Of a DNA stretch of 64,000 bases, positions 34,201-49,113 are shown piece after piece. Position numbers and translations under genes: made by a program. Position 1 is the first letter of the stretch. The number at the start of each line of letters is the position of its first letter. The notes beneath the pieces were generated by a model. It did no database searches, had not been told where the DNA came from, and worked only from the letters and a program-made list of their open reading frames with translations. The DNA lies in contig CP136061.1 in NCBI GenBank assembly GCA_032622095.1, positions 868,001-932,000 of the forward strand. The letters are read 5' to 3'. Origin of the DNA: Siphonodentalium dalli. Its lineage: Eukaryota > Mollusca > Scaphopoda > Gadilida > Siphonodentaliidae.

Positions 34201-37200
34201 CTGTGGTATTGTTGTGAATATTTATTGTTAATAAACTAATTTTGATCACTGAAGCAGCGTTCGATGTAATACTGATGTAACTAGATGATACTGGGGACCC
34301 TTGAATAGGACAGTGAATCTCTAAGAATAATGTCTCCAATAATACTTGTGTTCACATACAAAATTAGGTTTCCTGAGTGAAGTAATATCCAGGAATTTTC
34401 TGTTTCTATGTTTTGTTTCTACAGTTTCATTTCTATATTTTAAGATGTTTATATTATTTCTGTTGTATAAATTGTGTTTTTCATGTGATAATACAGGTCA
34501 GATGTACAAGTTCAATGTCTACTTATTTCATTTGAATACTAACCACCTATGGACAAAGCTGATCAAAATATGTTTTAAGTCAGTCACTGTCTGTTTTCTT
34601 GAGGAAATCCCTGGCGTAACCCTTTCATGACTGGAGCTTCCTGAAAGTTTGTGAAAACCCTGTGCCAGTGCATTCTCTGATATATGCGAGTCTCCCATAG
34701 GATTATGCATATTAATCTTCTGCAAATAAGGGGATATAGAAACTGAGCAGAAGTAACTAAAAACAATGTTAAATTGAGACTAAAGATACTATCCCAGAAG
34801 ACGAGGCAAATAAGATATTCTGAAATATGTAGACATTATCTGTGATCCATACAGTTTAGAGATGACTCAGATAAGGTATAGTGTGACCTGTATGATTGTT
34901 TACTTATGACATGCTTCATAAATTATACATTTTATACTCTACTTCATACACTTTCTTTCTCTAACACTGCCTGATTATTTTATTTACAGTAAAAGAATTC
35001 AATTTACATTGTGTTTGACTTAGTTATTCCCTGACACCCAGTTCTGACATATATTGCCAAAAAATCACATGAGTTTCTATTTTATACGGAATTTATCAAC
35101 CGAGTTGACAAAATTCGATTCGAGCCGAGGTTTACCGAGGCTCAAATAGAATTTAGTGGACGAGGTTGATAAATTACGCATAAAATAGGACGAGTATGAG
35201 ATACCTTTTATCACATGATCAAATAAACGCGAAGCAACGCGAACAATTCATCGAAAACAACAATCATAAACTACAGCGATCGCAAGTTATTTGAAGAACG
35301 CCGTGACGTCATCGCACGCGCTGATATTAAACGTGTCTATTACCGATAATTATGAAACTGCTTTTATGGCCAAATTATGTGATAAAACCAAATATGACGT
35401 ACCAACAGAGAATACTTTATCTTGTTAGCATTCTCAATCAAGGAAAATTGCAGATCAGCTGAGCTGAGAGATTTAATGTGAATTATGATAAAATTAATCC
35501 AATTTAGGCCCAAATAAAAAATGTGTTTTGATTCTCGGGCATAGCTGCGTCTGGAAAAAAGACCCGCATTGAACCATTTGATTACGATTTTCAAATTTTA
35601 CCAAAGCTGTCAAATGATAACATGAAAATAGGAAACTAGAAAACAGAAATTAGTTATGTTTCAAACATCGAATATGATAGACATACAATGGTGCATGTGT
35701 TGGTATTCAAAAACAGACACTAGGCAACGATAACTACCAGGTATATTGTCACAACAAGCTGCCCAAACCCCAAGTTTATTAAATCTAATGTGTTAAAATA
35801 TTTCGGTATTTTATCAATTCGAAAAGGTAAACGGTAAACAATTTTGAGATTTACAATTTCGGGAACGCAAACCGGAAAGAAATATGGTGAGTATTGGTGA
35901 TGTGTATGCTGGTTTAATATTTGAAGTTTTTATGGCTAGCATGTATTGAGGTACATAATACTTATTCAGATACGGCAGAATAAATAATTCTAGACTTTCT
36001 ATGAAGATCACTATATATATCTTTTCGTTTCGATTGTATTCACGTTCCGTATTTGAACCGGATATTTAGGTGACACTCGAGAGTTTCGAATGATCAGTAG
36101 GGGTAAATTTCTTAGAATAGAGTACCAGTGTTTTCTGTCACCATGGGTGTGGTATGTTTATTGAGAGAAGGTTAGTTATGAAGTTGTGGATTTTTAGAGG
36201 ATGTCTTTGAGTTTTGAAAAATATTGTTCCAGGTGACCTTGACCCCACCAGTATGAAGTAGTAGCGATTTCTGCGAAACAGTGGCTCCAGACACCAGCGT
36301 GACCTTTTAGCACCTAAAATTGCAGCGTTCTGTTTAGATACTTAACCCTTTACCCAACAAACCGGCCAAAACCGGCCAAATAAAGCTTCAACAGCCTAAA
36401 ATATCTTCGGTCTGTCTCAATAGAACCATACAAATATGGATATCATTGTAACCGGCTCATTGACACATTGTGATAGTTACAGTTATGCCATGTGCCAATG
36501 CATTCCCTTATATATGCGAGTCGACCATAGGTCGCCTCGCATATATAAGAGAATGCATTGGCCTAAAAAAATAATCTTTTTTAACACTTTTTACCATTTT
36601 TTCTTACATTCTTTAACAATTTTATAATTTTTAATGTGTTAAGCCAATGCATTCTCTTATATATGCGAGGCGACCTATGGTCGACTCGCATATATAAGAG
36701 AATGCATTGGCACATGGCCGTTCTGTTGGTTAAAGGGTCAAAGACCGATTTCGGGGCTGAAAAATTTCCAGCAAGTCGTGTATGCTCTGATCGATGGAAT
36801 AATCGTTTAAACGCCAAACGACCTAGAAACACCTATTTGGAAACACATGTCATACGTCAATCAACCGAGATGATGGCCAAAATGGTGCATGCAGTTAAAA
36901 ACAAAATATTTCATGTATATTATATAGTTTATTTAATTCAGGCTCAAATGGCCCATATGATAGAAATATCAATTATATGTAATACAGAATGTCTTTCCAA
37001 TGTTTGAAAAGATAAGATTCTTTCTTATCAACATAGGAACAGAGCTCACAACATTCCTGGCGTACATCCCACTTGCGCTACATCTCCATTCATATGCCAT
37101 AAACTTCCTACAGGCATTGTTATAACATACAATTATGGGTGAAATTTTCCCACAAAGTACAGCTGCAAAGTACAACAATATAATGATGAAATATACGATG

Positions 37201-37312
37201 AAAAAGATGGCGTTTTACATCAAATGAGCACTTGTAAAAAAATTCATGTGGATATTGGAACGGGAACAAATTATTCTATATTGCCTCATAATATCATCAT
37301 CAAACGAACGCG

Positions 37313-37576
37313 ATTTGATTGATTGATTTTATTTGGCACAGGGTACCAGGGATAACACAAGAAAGTCTAGCACGCGCCGTTAGGGAGAGTCGTTTCTTGA
37401 AGTATCCATCCAGGCACACTATCTGACTCAGACAGGCACACTCATCCAGTTTTGCGATTTTTTTCGATCCACCGGGATTCGAACTGACGGCGCGCACCTG
37501 GTCGTTCGTAGAGCAATTGTCTGTCACTGGTGCAGAAGGGTTATTTCACTTTACCGATTGCGCTAACGGAGCTCTC
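37313..37576 (-). mobile_element. tRNA-derived SINE, unit 4 copy
   Basis: Same insertion and same junctions as in unit 1. Confidence 0.75.
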
Positions 37577-37938
37577 TATAATGATGTTGACGGCTAAATA
37601 TGGGGAATTTACTTGTACGTATGTGTCAGTAATTATTAAATTGAGTACCGGTATATTACTGACCCCCCCCCCGCATTAATAGTTACTTGTTATGTAAATT
37701 GTTTATCCTCATGCAACGTCACGTCAAATAAGTTGCATGTATACCTTGGTTAATAAACTGCTTTACTCGTATTTAAATGAGGGGAAAAATAGTTGGACTC
37801 AAGTTTATCTAAACTACAGTCCATAGGTAAAACATAGGTTCGAACGGAAGCAATTGATTTTTAAATTGATTTCAGTTTTGTCATCATTCTGCTTTTCTAA
37901 TAAATTGGTTATTGTAAACGTCATCCAATTAGAAAATT

Positions 37939-39396
37939 ATAAGTGGGTTATAAGTGGCACTTTTTGATACATTGTGCGCTATAACTGGGCGAGGCACATT
38001 TTGTACATTGTGCGTTATAAGTGAGCGTGACACTTTTTGGTACAGTGTGCGTAATAAGTGGGCGTTTCCAAAGTCGGCAATGACAAAAAACAGTTTTCAG
38101 CGCCTTGCTTCGCTCGGACTGCGTAATGAAGATGGCAAACATTGACTCTCAAAGTAACCCGACCAACGGAGAGATAGCGTGCGGATGGGTTCAGACTTTT
38201 GGAAAATTCCTCCGTAAATGGCTGTATTTGAGTGCGGCATCACTAAGCTATTTTTGGTATCGTATGTTGGCGGACGACAAAAAAGTGTACCAAAAAGTGC
38301 CACGCCCACTTTTAGCGCACACTGTACCAAAAGGTGTACCAAAAAGCGTACCAAAAAGTGCCACACCCACTTTTAGCGCATACTGTACCAACAAATGTGC
38401 CAAAAAGTGTAACAAAAAGTGCCACGCCCACTTTCAGCGCACGCTGTACCAAAAATTGTACCAAAAAGTGTACCAAAAAGTGCCACGCCCACTTATAGCG
38501 CACACTGTACCAAAAAGTGTACCAAAAAGTGCCACGCCCACTTTCAGCGCACACTGTACCAAAAAGTGTATCAAAAAGTGCCACGCCCACTTTCCAGCGC
38601 ACACTGTACCAAAAGGTGTACCAAAAAGCGTACCAAAAAGTGCCACACCCACTTTTAGCGCATACTGTACCAAAAAGTGTACAAAAAAGCGTACCAAAAA
38701 GTGCCACGTCCACTTTCAGCGCACGCTTTTCCAAAATTGTACCAAAAAGTGTACCAAAAAGTGACACCCACTTTTAGCGCACACTGTACCAAAAAGTGTA
38801 CCAAAAAGTGCCACGCCCACTTATAGCGTACGCTGTACAAAAAATAGTAACAAAAAGTGCCACGCCCACTTTCAGCGCACACTGTACCAAAAGTGTACCA
38901 AAAAGTGCCACGCCCACTTTTAGCGTACACTGTACCAAAAGGTGTACCAAAAAGCGTACCAAAAAGTGCCACACCCACTTTTAGCGCATACTGTACCAAA
39001 AAGTGTACAAAAAAGCGTACCAAAAAGTACCACGCCCACTTTCAGCGCACGCTGTACCAAAAAGTGACACCCACTTTTAGCGCACACTGTACCAAAAAGT
39101 GTACCAAAAAGTGCCACGCCCACTTATAGCGTACGCTGTACAAAAAATAGTACCAAAAAGTGCCACGCCCACTTTCAGCGCACACTGTACCAAAAGTGTA
39201 CCAAAAAGTGCCACGCCCACTTTTAGCGTACACTGTACCAAAAGGTGTACCAAAAAGCGTACCAAAAAGTGCCACACCCACTTTTAGTGCATACTGTACC
39301 AAAAAGTGTACAAAAAAGCGTACCAAAAGGTGCCACGCCCACTTTCAGCGCACGCTGTACCAAAAAATAGTACCAAAAAGTGCCACGCCCACTTTC
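37939..39396. mobile_element. Foldback-type element, unit 4 copy
   Basis: No difference from unit 3 noticed, down to every partial repeat unit. Confidence 0.45.
38279..39396 (+). repeat. GTACCAAAAAGTG minisatellite, unit 4 copy
   Basis: Same subunit order and length as in unit 1. Confidence 0.92.
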
Positions 39397-42300
39397 TGTC
39401 TTTTTACAGGATGATTTTGATAACATGAAGCTGGACGAGAAAATGCCATTGACGTAAACAGCTGTGCTGACATAATCGTATGATTATCAATGTAATCTGA
39501 CATAATTGTTGACTCATTAGGTAGTGCAGACGCTCATCACCCATGACTCATTAGGTAGTGCAGACGCTCATCACCCATGACTCATTAGGTAGTGCAGACG
39601 CTCATCACCCATGACATATTTGCTCATAATTTTTTTGAACATATGATATTGTTGCCTGAATAAATAATATAATATAGTTATCATATTTATATTGTACAGA
39701 AATGACATTTGCAGAATGTGTCTGACATTTGAAGAATGAGGTCCCCAAAGGGTGATTTTATTGACGCTATCCCGCATAGTTGGCTAGCATCACCAAATTC
39801 ACCATCTGGCTACCTCATTCTATATCCCATAATTTGCAGAAGATAAATTGCATAATCGAGGTGACTAATGGGTGAACATCACCAACCTCAACTTGGGAAC
39901 TTCAATCATAATAGATACTCATGTCTCCCTCTAGGCTGGTTCCCCGCCTGGTATAATTATCTACTGATGTAATCTCCAGTCTATGTAATCATAATAGATA
40001 CTCATGTCTCCCTCTAGGCTGGTTCCCCACCTGGTGTAATGATCTACTGATGTAATCTCCAGTCTATGTAATAGATATACTCATGTCAGTCTCATGTGTA
40101 ATCACCATTATAATCACTCACCAGTTAGAGCAGAATCTCATTTACTATCTTTGCTTTGGGGCGGCGACGATACAAAATTTTATATGATATGCATCGTGAT
40201 ATAAATGGGTCACAATGAGGTGATGTGTATTGTGATGCATTGATGAAATGTTGCAGCCCTTTGTTCATGCTTTGTAGCGGCATATTAACACATTCCCACC
40301 ATTCTACAGTAATGCTCTAAATAATCGACTCCTCAACCACAGCAGAATTATGGGTAATTTTTCAGGATTTAGTCGGAAATATGGCTTGTTGCCATTCATC
40401 GGAAAGCTCTCAGTGAGAGCTTTCCAATGAATGGCAACAAGACATATTTCCGACTAAATCCTGAAAAGTTACCTAAAATTCTGCTGTGGTTAAGGAGTTG
40501 ATTATTTAGAGCATTACTGTATATCACATCCCCATTTTCTTATCAAACTACTATCGCAGAAACACTGCTATAGATTACGTGGTGATATTGTACATTCCGT
40601 AATATTGACATTGATCATATTCCAAGCCATGAATGTCAATCGACCATAATAACACATGTCTCTTTGTCTCAAACTTTTAAATGAATTGCCATGACTTTGT
40701 TTCATATACATCAAGGAAACTATAGGGAACTATAGAAGCCTGGAAATACTGTGTCTGACATTTTCAGAATGAGGTCCCCAGACGGTGAGATTAGTGATGC
40801 TACCCCACAAAGGGAACTAGCATCGCCAAATTCACCCTCTGGAGACCTCTTTCTGCTTAGACCTCATCTTCTGTGAAGTATCTACAGTCTCAAATTAACA
40901 TTGTTTTAGTTACTTTTTCCCTTCTGTTCAGTTTCTATATCCCATAATTTGCAGAAGATAAAATGTTTAATCGATGTGACTAACGGTGAACATCACAAAT
41001 GTCAGCTGGGGAACATCAGGTCTCCCATAGCAGTTGAGGCCTGAGCAGAATGAGGTTCCCTATGGATGAATTTGGTGACATTCACCATGTGTGTGTGGTA
41101 GCATCACTATATTCACAATCCTGGGACCTTATTCTGCAAATGACAGACAGAGTACTTCCAGACTTGGAACTATATTGTGAACGGTGCAAGGATATAAGAT
41201 ATATGAGTGAAATGTGATTGCACCATTCACAATGAATCTCATGCTTATGACATTCCATGTTTATTCCAAACCTTGTACCATATATATATCCAGCACGTGA
41301 ATATGACTCAGATGTATATTTTAATGTTTGCTGTTTTGTACTGCTGGAACCTCTAACTTAGGTCGATGGGGTCATTGTCACAAGGCACCGATCACATTCG
41401 TAGCCAGATTTTAAAATCGATCACAAATGTAGCCAGCTTTTCACAGGCAATCACACTCGTAGCTAGCTTTTCAAATTCCATCGTTTTATATGCAATATAT
41501 GACATTGCGTAAGTTATGTGACTAAAATTTGCGATGTCATGCTTCAGAACTGGGTTCTTTTAATGGTTGAAAGCCCTATGTACATAAATGATTAAATAAT
41601 ATTTAACCCTTTGAGTGTCAGGTCCGATTTTTGTATCAACCCATATACCCTGTGCCAATGCATTCTCTTATATATGCGAGTCGACCATAGGTCGCATCGC
41701 ATATATAAGAGAATGCATTGGCCTAACAATTTTTCATCATTTGTTATTATTTTTTACAATTTTTTACAATTTTAATAATTTTTTAAAAATCTAAAAAAAA
41801 AAATGTTTTTTATTTTTTTAGGGCCGATTTTACAGACAACTGGCACTGAAAGGGTTAATGTATTTCTTCCATTATAAATTTATAAGTTGTTTTTCATTCA
41901 TCTACTCAAGAATATGATTAGCCAAACAATTAATCTCGTTCATCAGACCCACATGAATATGAAAAGCTGGCAACGAATGTGATCGCCCTTGAAAAGCTAA
42001 CTACATTTGTGTTCAATTTTAAAAGCTGGATACGAATGTGATCGATGCCTTGTGACAATGATCCCATCGGCCTAACTTTGACGCCCTAAATTTTCTGGTT
42101 TGCTCTGTTTATCCTGACAATGTCCACAATAATAATGTCAATTGGCTGAACCTGAAATGTACCTGTAACTTATCTTGTCTTCCTGTAATTATTTCCGTTG
42201 ATGACAAAAGTTATAAATATAGTTAGGTTTCATTTGTTTATTTAAATGATGCTCAATTTATTTACAAATGCTTTTTAATCCTTTTTAACTCTCAAATTTT

Positions 42301-45300
42301 GCAAATGCATTCTCTTATATATGCGAGTCTCCCACAGGAGCTTCATACATATATAAGAGAATACATTGACCAAACAATATTTACCTATGGTCGACTCACA
42401 TATATAAGAGAATGCACAGGATCTTTAATGCTGCACCAGCGCAGTTCCCATCATGAAATTAATTTAGACCAAGTAGGGTAATAGTGATGAGTTAAGAACT
42501 GCTTTTAGAAGTGAATTTGACTTGGCTAAATAGATATAAAAAAAAACTATGTTCTCAGGTGCCTTCCTATCACATCAAGAGGCCTCATAAAACATGTTAT
42601 TTACAAATTTATGCAGATTTCAAAATCTGATGTTCCATTTTTCCACATTTTGATAATTAGATTGTTTATAATGACTATAAAGCACTGGGTGAGGGTTTTA
42701 TAAAACTCTGTATATCTGCTAATTTCTAGAATTCTTGGGAAAAAGTAAAAGTCCGGCCTCCCTTATTCAGTTTTCCATGTTTAATTATCTGTGAACAGAT
42801 ATTTATTTCTATGACCTAATTTTGTTTTCTAGCATAATATAACTTGATAAAGTGAAAGTGCAATACAGCTGAAGGCCAGTGTTTTGTTAAACAAGACGTG
42901 AATAGTGTCACTGTACGGAAATTTGTTAATTCTTCTGAATACTTAATGGATTCTCCATTCAGTGATAAAAGAGTAGACTGGAATGGTCCATTCTTCATTT
43001 GTAGGGGTGTTCAGATACTATAATCAGACGTCAATCGGAGAAACATTCTTTTAGGATTCATTTGCAATGGTGTTCAGATAATAAGGCTCGCTGTTGAACT
43101 TATAAACTGAACATCATACAAATGAATCATTAGGAATCAAGTAATTATGCATCATCACATATTCAGTTATCAGCCCATTGAATGCTAAATGTAACTAATT
43201 TAACAAGTTTGATAGATGATTGTGTGAATTGTGTTCTGTAGTTATTCCACATCTGAGCATCAAGGCCATTATTAATGTGTATTTTGTATTATGTTTATGT
43301 TTCATTTGTGAGAAATATAAATGTTTATGTCATGCTGATGATTTAATATGCTAAATACTTATTGGACATTGACAGATGTATTCAGGGTTCCAGGGCAAGT
43401 TTTACAATTAAATTCTAGTGTATATAAGTTAGCATATGTGGAATTAGAATGCCACCTCAATAACTAACCATTAATTTCATATAGTTTTGTTGATCTAGAT
43501 GGACAATAAAAGTTAGCACCTTGATTTTTCAACAACTATATGACAATTTTACGCTCGAGTCATAAACTCATTTTCATTATAATTACCATGCATTAATTTG
43601 CATCGTTCATAGAACACATGAGTGTATTTTGCACTAATCCATGGCTCAAATTCATTAATTTGTTGCATATATTCGGTTGTGTATAAAAGGAAATGGTACC
43701 ATAAGTACCCTTTTAACAAGCTATTTGTGTGTGGATCTTCAAATTCAGGTATCACCTCCCAGAAAAAACAAACATCCAGAGCAACACATAAACCCATATC
43801 GCTAAATTGATCAGACCCCTTAACCACAGCAGAATTATGGGTAACTTTTCAGGATTTGGTCGGAAATATGAATTGTTGCATTCATCAGAAAGCTCTGCTG
43901 TGATTAAGGAGTCGATTATTTAGCTCATTACTGTATGTTGTTGTAACTCTCGAATCGTGAGTATATCTTTAAGAGATGTGTAATAAGTTATGTTGCATGA
44001 TACTTTTCTGTAAATCAAAGCTAACATTTTGTGATCCTTTGAATATTGTTATAAAACGGTCACACATCAATCATGATATTTTAAATTGCTAAATATCAAA
44101 TTAATACACAACTATTCTTTATATGTATGGTTCTAAATGTCAAATTAATAGACAACTATTCTTTATATGTATGGTTCTAAATGTCAAATTAATAGACAAC
44201 TATTCTTTATATGTATGGTTCTTTTTCCAATTTTCCACATTCCAAAATTAATTTTCTCGTTTCATATTTGTTTATATAAAACACAAACTTACTTTCTTAT
44301 TTTCTTAGATTAACACGAACATTCCATTTATTATACTATCTTTATTTATTACATATTTCTTATTTCATTCCGAGATGTAAACAGATGGCCAGATGTACGA
44401 AGCTTGTGTATTATACGATACGATTTTATTTCATAGTAACACAAGCATGCCTGGTGTGTCTGACATCTGCAGAATGAGGTCCCCAGAGGGTAAATTTAGT
44501 GATGCTACCCTGCATGGTGGGCTAGCATAACCAAATTCACCCTCTGGGGACCTCCTTCTGCTTTGGCCTCATCTTCTGGGAAGTATCTACAGTCTCAAAT
44601 TAACATTGTTTTTAGTTACTTTCTCCATTCAACTGGGGAACTTCAATTTGATCCTAGGCCTCCCATAGGAGTTAACGCCTAAGCAGAATGAGGTCCCCAG
44701 TGGGTGAATTTGGTGATGTTAACCCTCTATGCAGGATAGCTTCACTAAATTCACCCTCTAGGGACCTCATTCTACAATTGACAGACACACTATTTGCAGA
44801 CTTGAACACGAGCTATCTGTTACAAGTAATGTCATCTCAAACAATTTATGTATAGAATGTTCTGTAATATTGTGATCTGAAGTACTGAAATTTGTGGTGT
44901 TATATTAAAGTGATGTGAAACACTCCGGTATGGTGATCAAATATAAAAGGAGAATAACCTTGTTCAAAGTAGTAATTTTTATACGCCCTTTTGAAAAAAA
45001 GGCCGTATTATAGTATTGGTCTGTCCGTCCGGGCGGGCGTCCGGGCGTCCGTTAACCTGTTGTCCGGATGATAACTTTAGTTAGAGTGAACCGATTTCAA
45101 TAAAATTTGGTATGTGGGTTTATTAACCGAAAAGTAAGTTCAAGTTCGAATTTGGGTTCCGCCCGCCAATTTTCACCGGAGTTATGCCCCTTATTTGACT
45201 TAGAAAATCCTAGAAATTTGTTGTCCGGATGATAACTTTAGTATAGTTTATCGGAATGAATCCAAATTTGGTATATTACTTTCTCCCACCAAAACACAGG

Positions 45301-48300
45301 TCAAGTTCGAACTTGGGTTCTGTCCGACCATTTTTGGCAGAGTTATGCCCCTTTTTTATTATAAACTATGATTCCTGTGGTATTGTTGTGAATATTTATT
45401 GTTAATAAACTAATTTTGATCACTGAAGCAGCGTTCGATGTAATACTGATGTAACTAGATGATACTGGGGACCCTTGAATAGGACAGTGAATCTCTAAGA
45501 ATAATGTCTCCAATAATACTTGTGTTCACATACAAAATTAGGTTTCCTGAGTGAAGTAATATCCAGGAATTTTCTGTTTCTATGTTTTGTTTCTACAGTT
45601 TCATTTCTATATTTTAAGATGTTTATATTATTTCTGTTGTATAAATTGTGTTTTTCATGTGATAATACAGGTCAGATGTACAAGTTCAATGTCTACTTAT
45701 TTCATTTGAATACTAACCACCTATGGACAAAGCTGATCAAAATATGTTTTAAGTCAGTCACTGTCTGTTTTCTTGAGGAAATCCCTGGCGTAACCCTTTC
45801 ATGACTGGAGCTTCCTGAAAGTTTGTGAAAACCCTGTGCCAGTGCATTCTCTGATATATGCGAGTCTCCCATAGGATTATGCATATTAATCTTCTGCAAA
45901 TAAGGGGATATAGAAACTGAGCAGAAGTAACTAAAAACAATGTTAAATTGAGACTAAAGATACTATCCCAGAAGACGAGGCAAATAAGATATTCTGAAAT
46001 ATGTAGACATTATCTGTGATCCATACAGTTTAGAGATGACTCAGATAAGGTATAGTGTGACCTGTATGATTGTTTACTTATGACATGCTTCATAAATTAT
46101 ACATTTTATACTCTACTTCATACACTTTCTTTCTCTAACACTGCCTGATTATTTTATTTACAGTAAAAGAATTCAATTTACATTGTGTTTGACTTAGTTA
46201 TTCCCTGACACCCAGTTCTGACATATATTGCCAAAAAATCACATGAGTTTCTATTTTATACGGAATTTATCAACCGAGTTGACAAAATTCGATTCGAGCC
46301 GAGGTTTACCGAGGCTCAAATAGAATTTAGTGGACGAGGTTGATAAATTACGCATAAAATAGGACGAGTATGAGATACCTTTTATCACATGATCAAATAA
46401 ACGCGAAGCAACGCGAACAATTCATCGAAAACAACAATCATAAACTACAGCGATCGCAAGTTATTTGAAGAACGCCGTGACGTCATCGCACGCGCTGATA
46501 TTAAACGTGTCTATTACCGATAATTATGAAACTGCTTTTATGGCCAAATTATGTGATAAAACCAAATATGACGTACCAACAGAGAATACTTTATCTTGTT
46601 AGCATTCTCAATCAAGGAAAATTGCAGATCAGCTGAGCTGAGAGATTTAATGTGAATTATGATAAAATTAATCCAATTTAGGCCCAAATAAAAAATGTGT
46701 TTTGATTCTCGGGCATAGCTGCGTCTGGAAAAAAGACCCGCATTGAACCATTTGATTACGATTTTCAAATTTTACCAAAGCTGTCAAATGATAACATGAA
46801 AATAGGAAACTAGAAAACAGAAATTAGTTATGTTTCAAACATCGAATATGATAGACATACAATGGTGCATGTGTTGGTATTCAAAAACAGACACTAGGCA
46901 ACGATAACTACCAGGTATATTGTCACAACAAGCTGCCCAAACCCCAAGTTTATTAAATCTAATGTGTTAAAATATTTCGGTATTTTATCAATTCGAAAAG
47001 GTAAACGGTAAACAATTTTGAGATTTACAATTTCGGGAACGCAAACCGGAAAGAAATATGGTGAGTATTGGTGATGTGTATGCTGGTTTAATATTTGAAG
47101 TTTTTATGGCTAGCATGTATTGAGGTACATAATACTTATTCAGATACGGCAGAATAAATAATTCTAGACTTTCTATGAAGATCACTATATATATCTTTTC
47201 GTTTCGATTGTATTCACGTTCCGTATTTGAACCGGATATTTAGGTGACACTCGAGAGTTTCGAATGATCAGTAGGGGTAAATTTCTTAGAATAGAGTACC
47301 AGTGTTTTCTGTCACCATGGGTGTGGTATGTTTATTGAGAGAAGGTTAGTTATGAAGTTGTGGATTTTTAGAGGATGTCTTTGAGTTTTGAAAAATATTG
47401 TTCCAGGTGACCTTGACCCCACCAGTATGAAGTAGTAGCGATTTCTGCGAAACAGTGGCTCCAGACACCAGCGTGACCTTTTAGCACCTAAAATTGCAGC
47501 GTTCTGTTTAGATACTTAACCCTTTACCCAACAAACCGGCCAAAACCGGCCAAATAAAGCTTCAACAGCCTAAAATATCTTCGGTCTGTCTCAATAGAAC
47601 CATACAAATATGGATATCATTGTAACCGGCTCATTGACACATTGTGATAGTTACAGTTATGCCATGTGCCAATGCATTCCCTTATATATGCGAGTCGACC
47701 ATAGGTCGCCTCGCATATATAAGAGAATGCATTGGCCTAAAAAAATAATCTTTTTTAACACTTTTTACCATTTTTTCTTACATTCTTTAACAATTTTATA
47801 ATTTTTAATGTGTTAAGCCAATGCATTCTCTTATATATGCGAGGCGACCTATGGTCGACTCGCATATATAAGAGAATGCATTGGCACATGGCCGTTCTGT
47901 TGGTTAAAGGGTCAAAGACCGATTTCGGGGCTGAAAAATTTCCAGCAAGTCGTGTATGCTCTGATCGATGGAATAATCGTTTAAACGCCAAACGACCTAG
48001 AAACACCTATTTGGAAACACATGTCATACGTCAATCAACCGAGATGATGGCCAAAATGGTGCATGCAGTTAAAAACAAAATATTTCATGTATATTATATA
48101 GTTTATTTAATTCAGGCTCAAATGGCCCATATGATAGAAATATCAATTATATGTAATACAGAATGTCTTTCCAATGTTTGAAAAGATAAGATTCTTTCTT
48201 ATCAACATAGGAACAGAGCTCACAACATTCCTGGCGTACATCCCACTTGCGCTACATCTCCATTCATATGCCATAAACTTCCTACAGGCATTGTTATAAC

Positions 48301-48486
48301 ATACAATTATGGGTGAAATTTTCCCACAAAGTACAGCTGCAAAGTACAACAATATAATGATGAAATATACGATGAAAAAGATGGCGTTTTACATCAAATG
48401 AGCACTTGTAAAAAAATTCATGTGGATATTGGAACGGGAACAAATTATTCTATATTGCCTCATAATATCATCATCAAACGAACGCG

Positions 48487-48750
48487 ATTTGATTGATTGA
48501 TTTTATTTGGCACAGGGTACCAGGGATAACACAAGAAAGTCTAGCACGCGCCGTTAGGGAGAGTCGTTTCTTGAAGTATCCATCCAGGCACACTATCTGA
48601 CTCAGACAGGCACACTCATCCAGTTTTGCGATTTTTTTCGATCCACCGGGATTCGAACTGACGGCGCGCACCTGGTCGTTCGTAGAGCAATTGTCTGTCA
48701 CTGGTGCAGAAGGGTTATTTCACTTTACCGATTGCGCTAACGGAGCTCTC
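48487..48750 (-). mobile_element. tRNA-derived SINE, unit 5 copy
   Basis: Same insertion and same junctions as in unit 1. Confidence 0.75.
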
Positions 48751-49113
48751 TATAATGATGTTGACGGCTAAATATGGGGAATTTACTTGTACGTATGTGT
48801 CAGTAATTATTAAATTGAGTACCGGTATATTACTGACCCCCCCCCCCGCATTAATAGTTACTTGTTATGTAAATTGTTTATCCTCATGCAACGTCACGTC
48901 AAATAAGTTGCATGTATACCTTGGTTAATAAACTGCTTTACTCGTATTTAAATGAGGGGAAAAATAGTTGGACTCAAGTTTATCTAAACTACAGTCCATA
49001 GGTAAAACATAGGTTCGAACGGAAGCAATTGATTTTTAAATTGATTTCAGTTTTGTCATCATTCTGCTTTTCTAATAAATTGGTTATTGTAAACGTCATC
49101 CAATTAGAAAATT

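Larger units (their letters stand above)
33525..44698. repeat. Array unit 4
   Basis: Full copy of 11174 bp, sharing the 10-C run and the A at 40442 with unit 3, so these neighbours are sister copies. Internal elements: palindromic element 36342-36741, SINE 37313-37576, foldback element 37939-39396, 34-bp triplicate 39510-39611, 83-bp duplicate 39904-40070, foldback MITE 40305-40521, TGTCTGACA element 40750-41150, inverted-repeat element 41358-42075 with nested element 41603-41858, deleted foldback copy 43802-43935, 44-bp triplicate 44090-44221, second TGTCTGACA element 44454-44790. Private difference: A for G at 33831. Confidence 0.95.
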
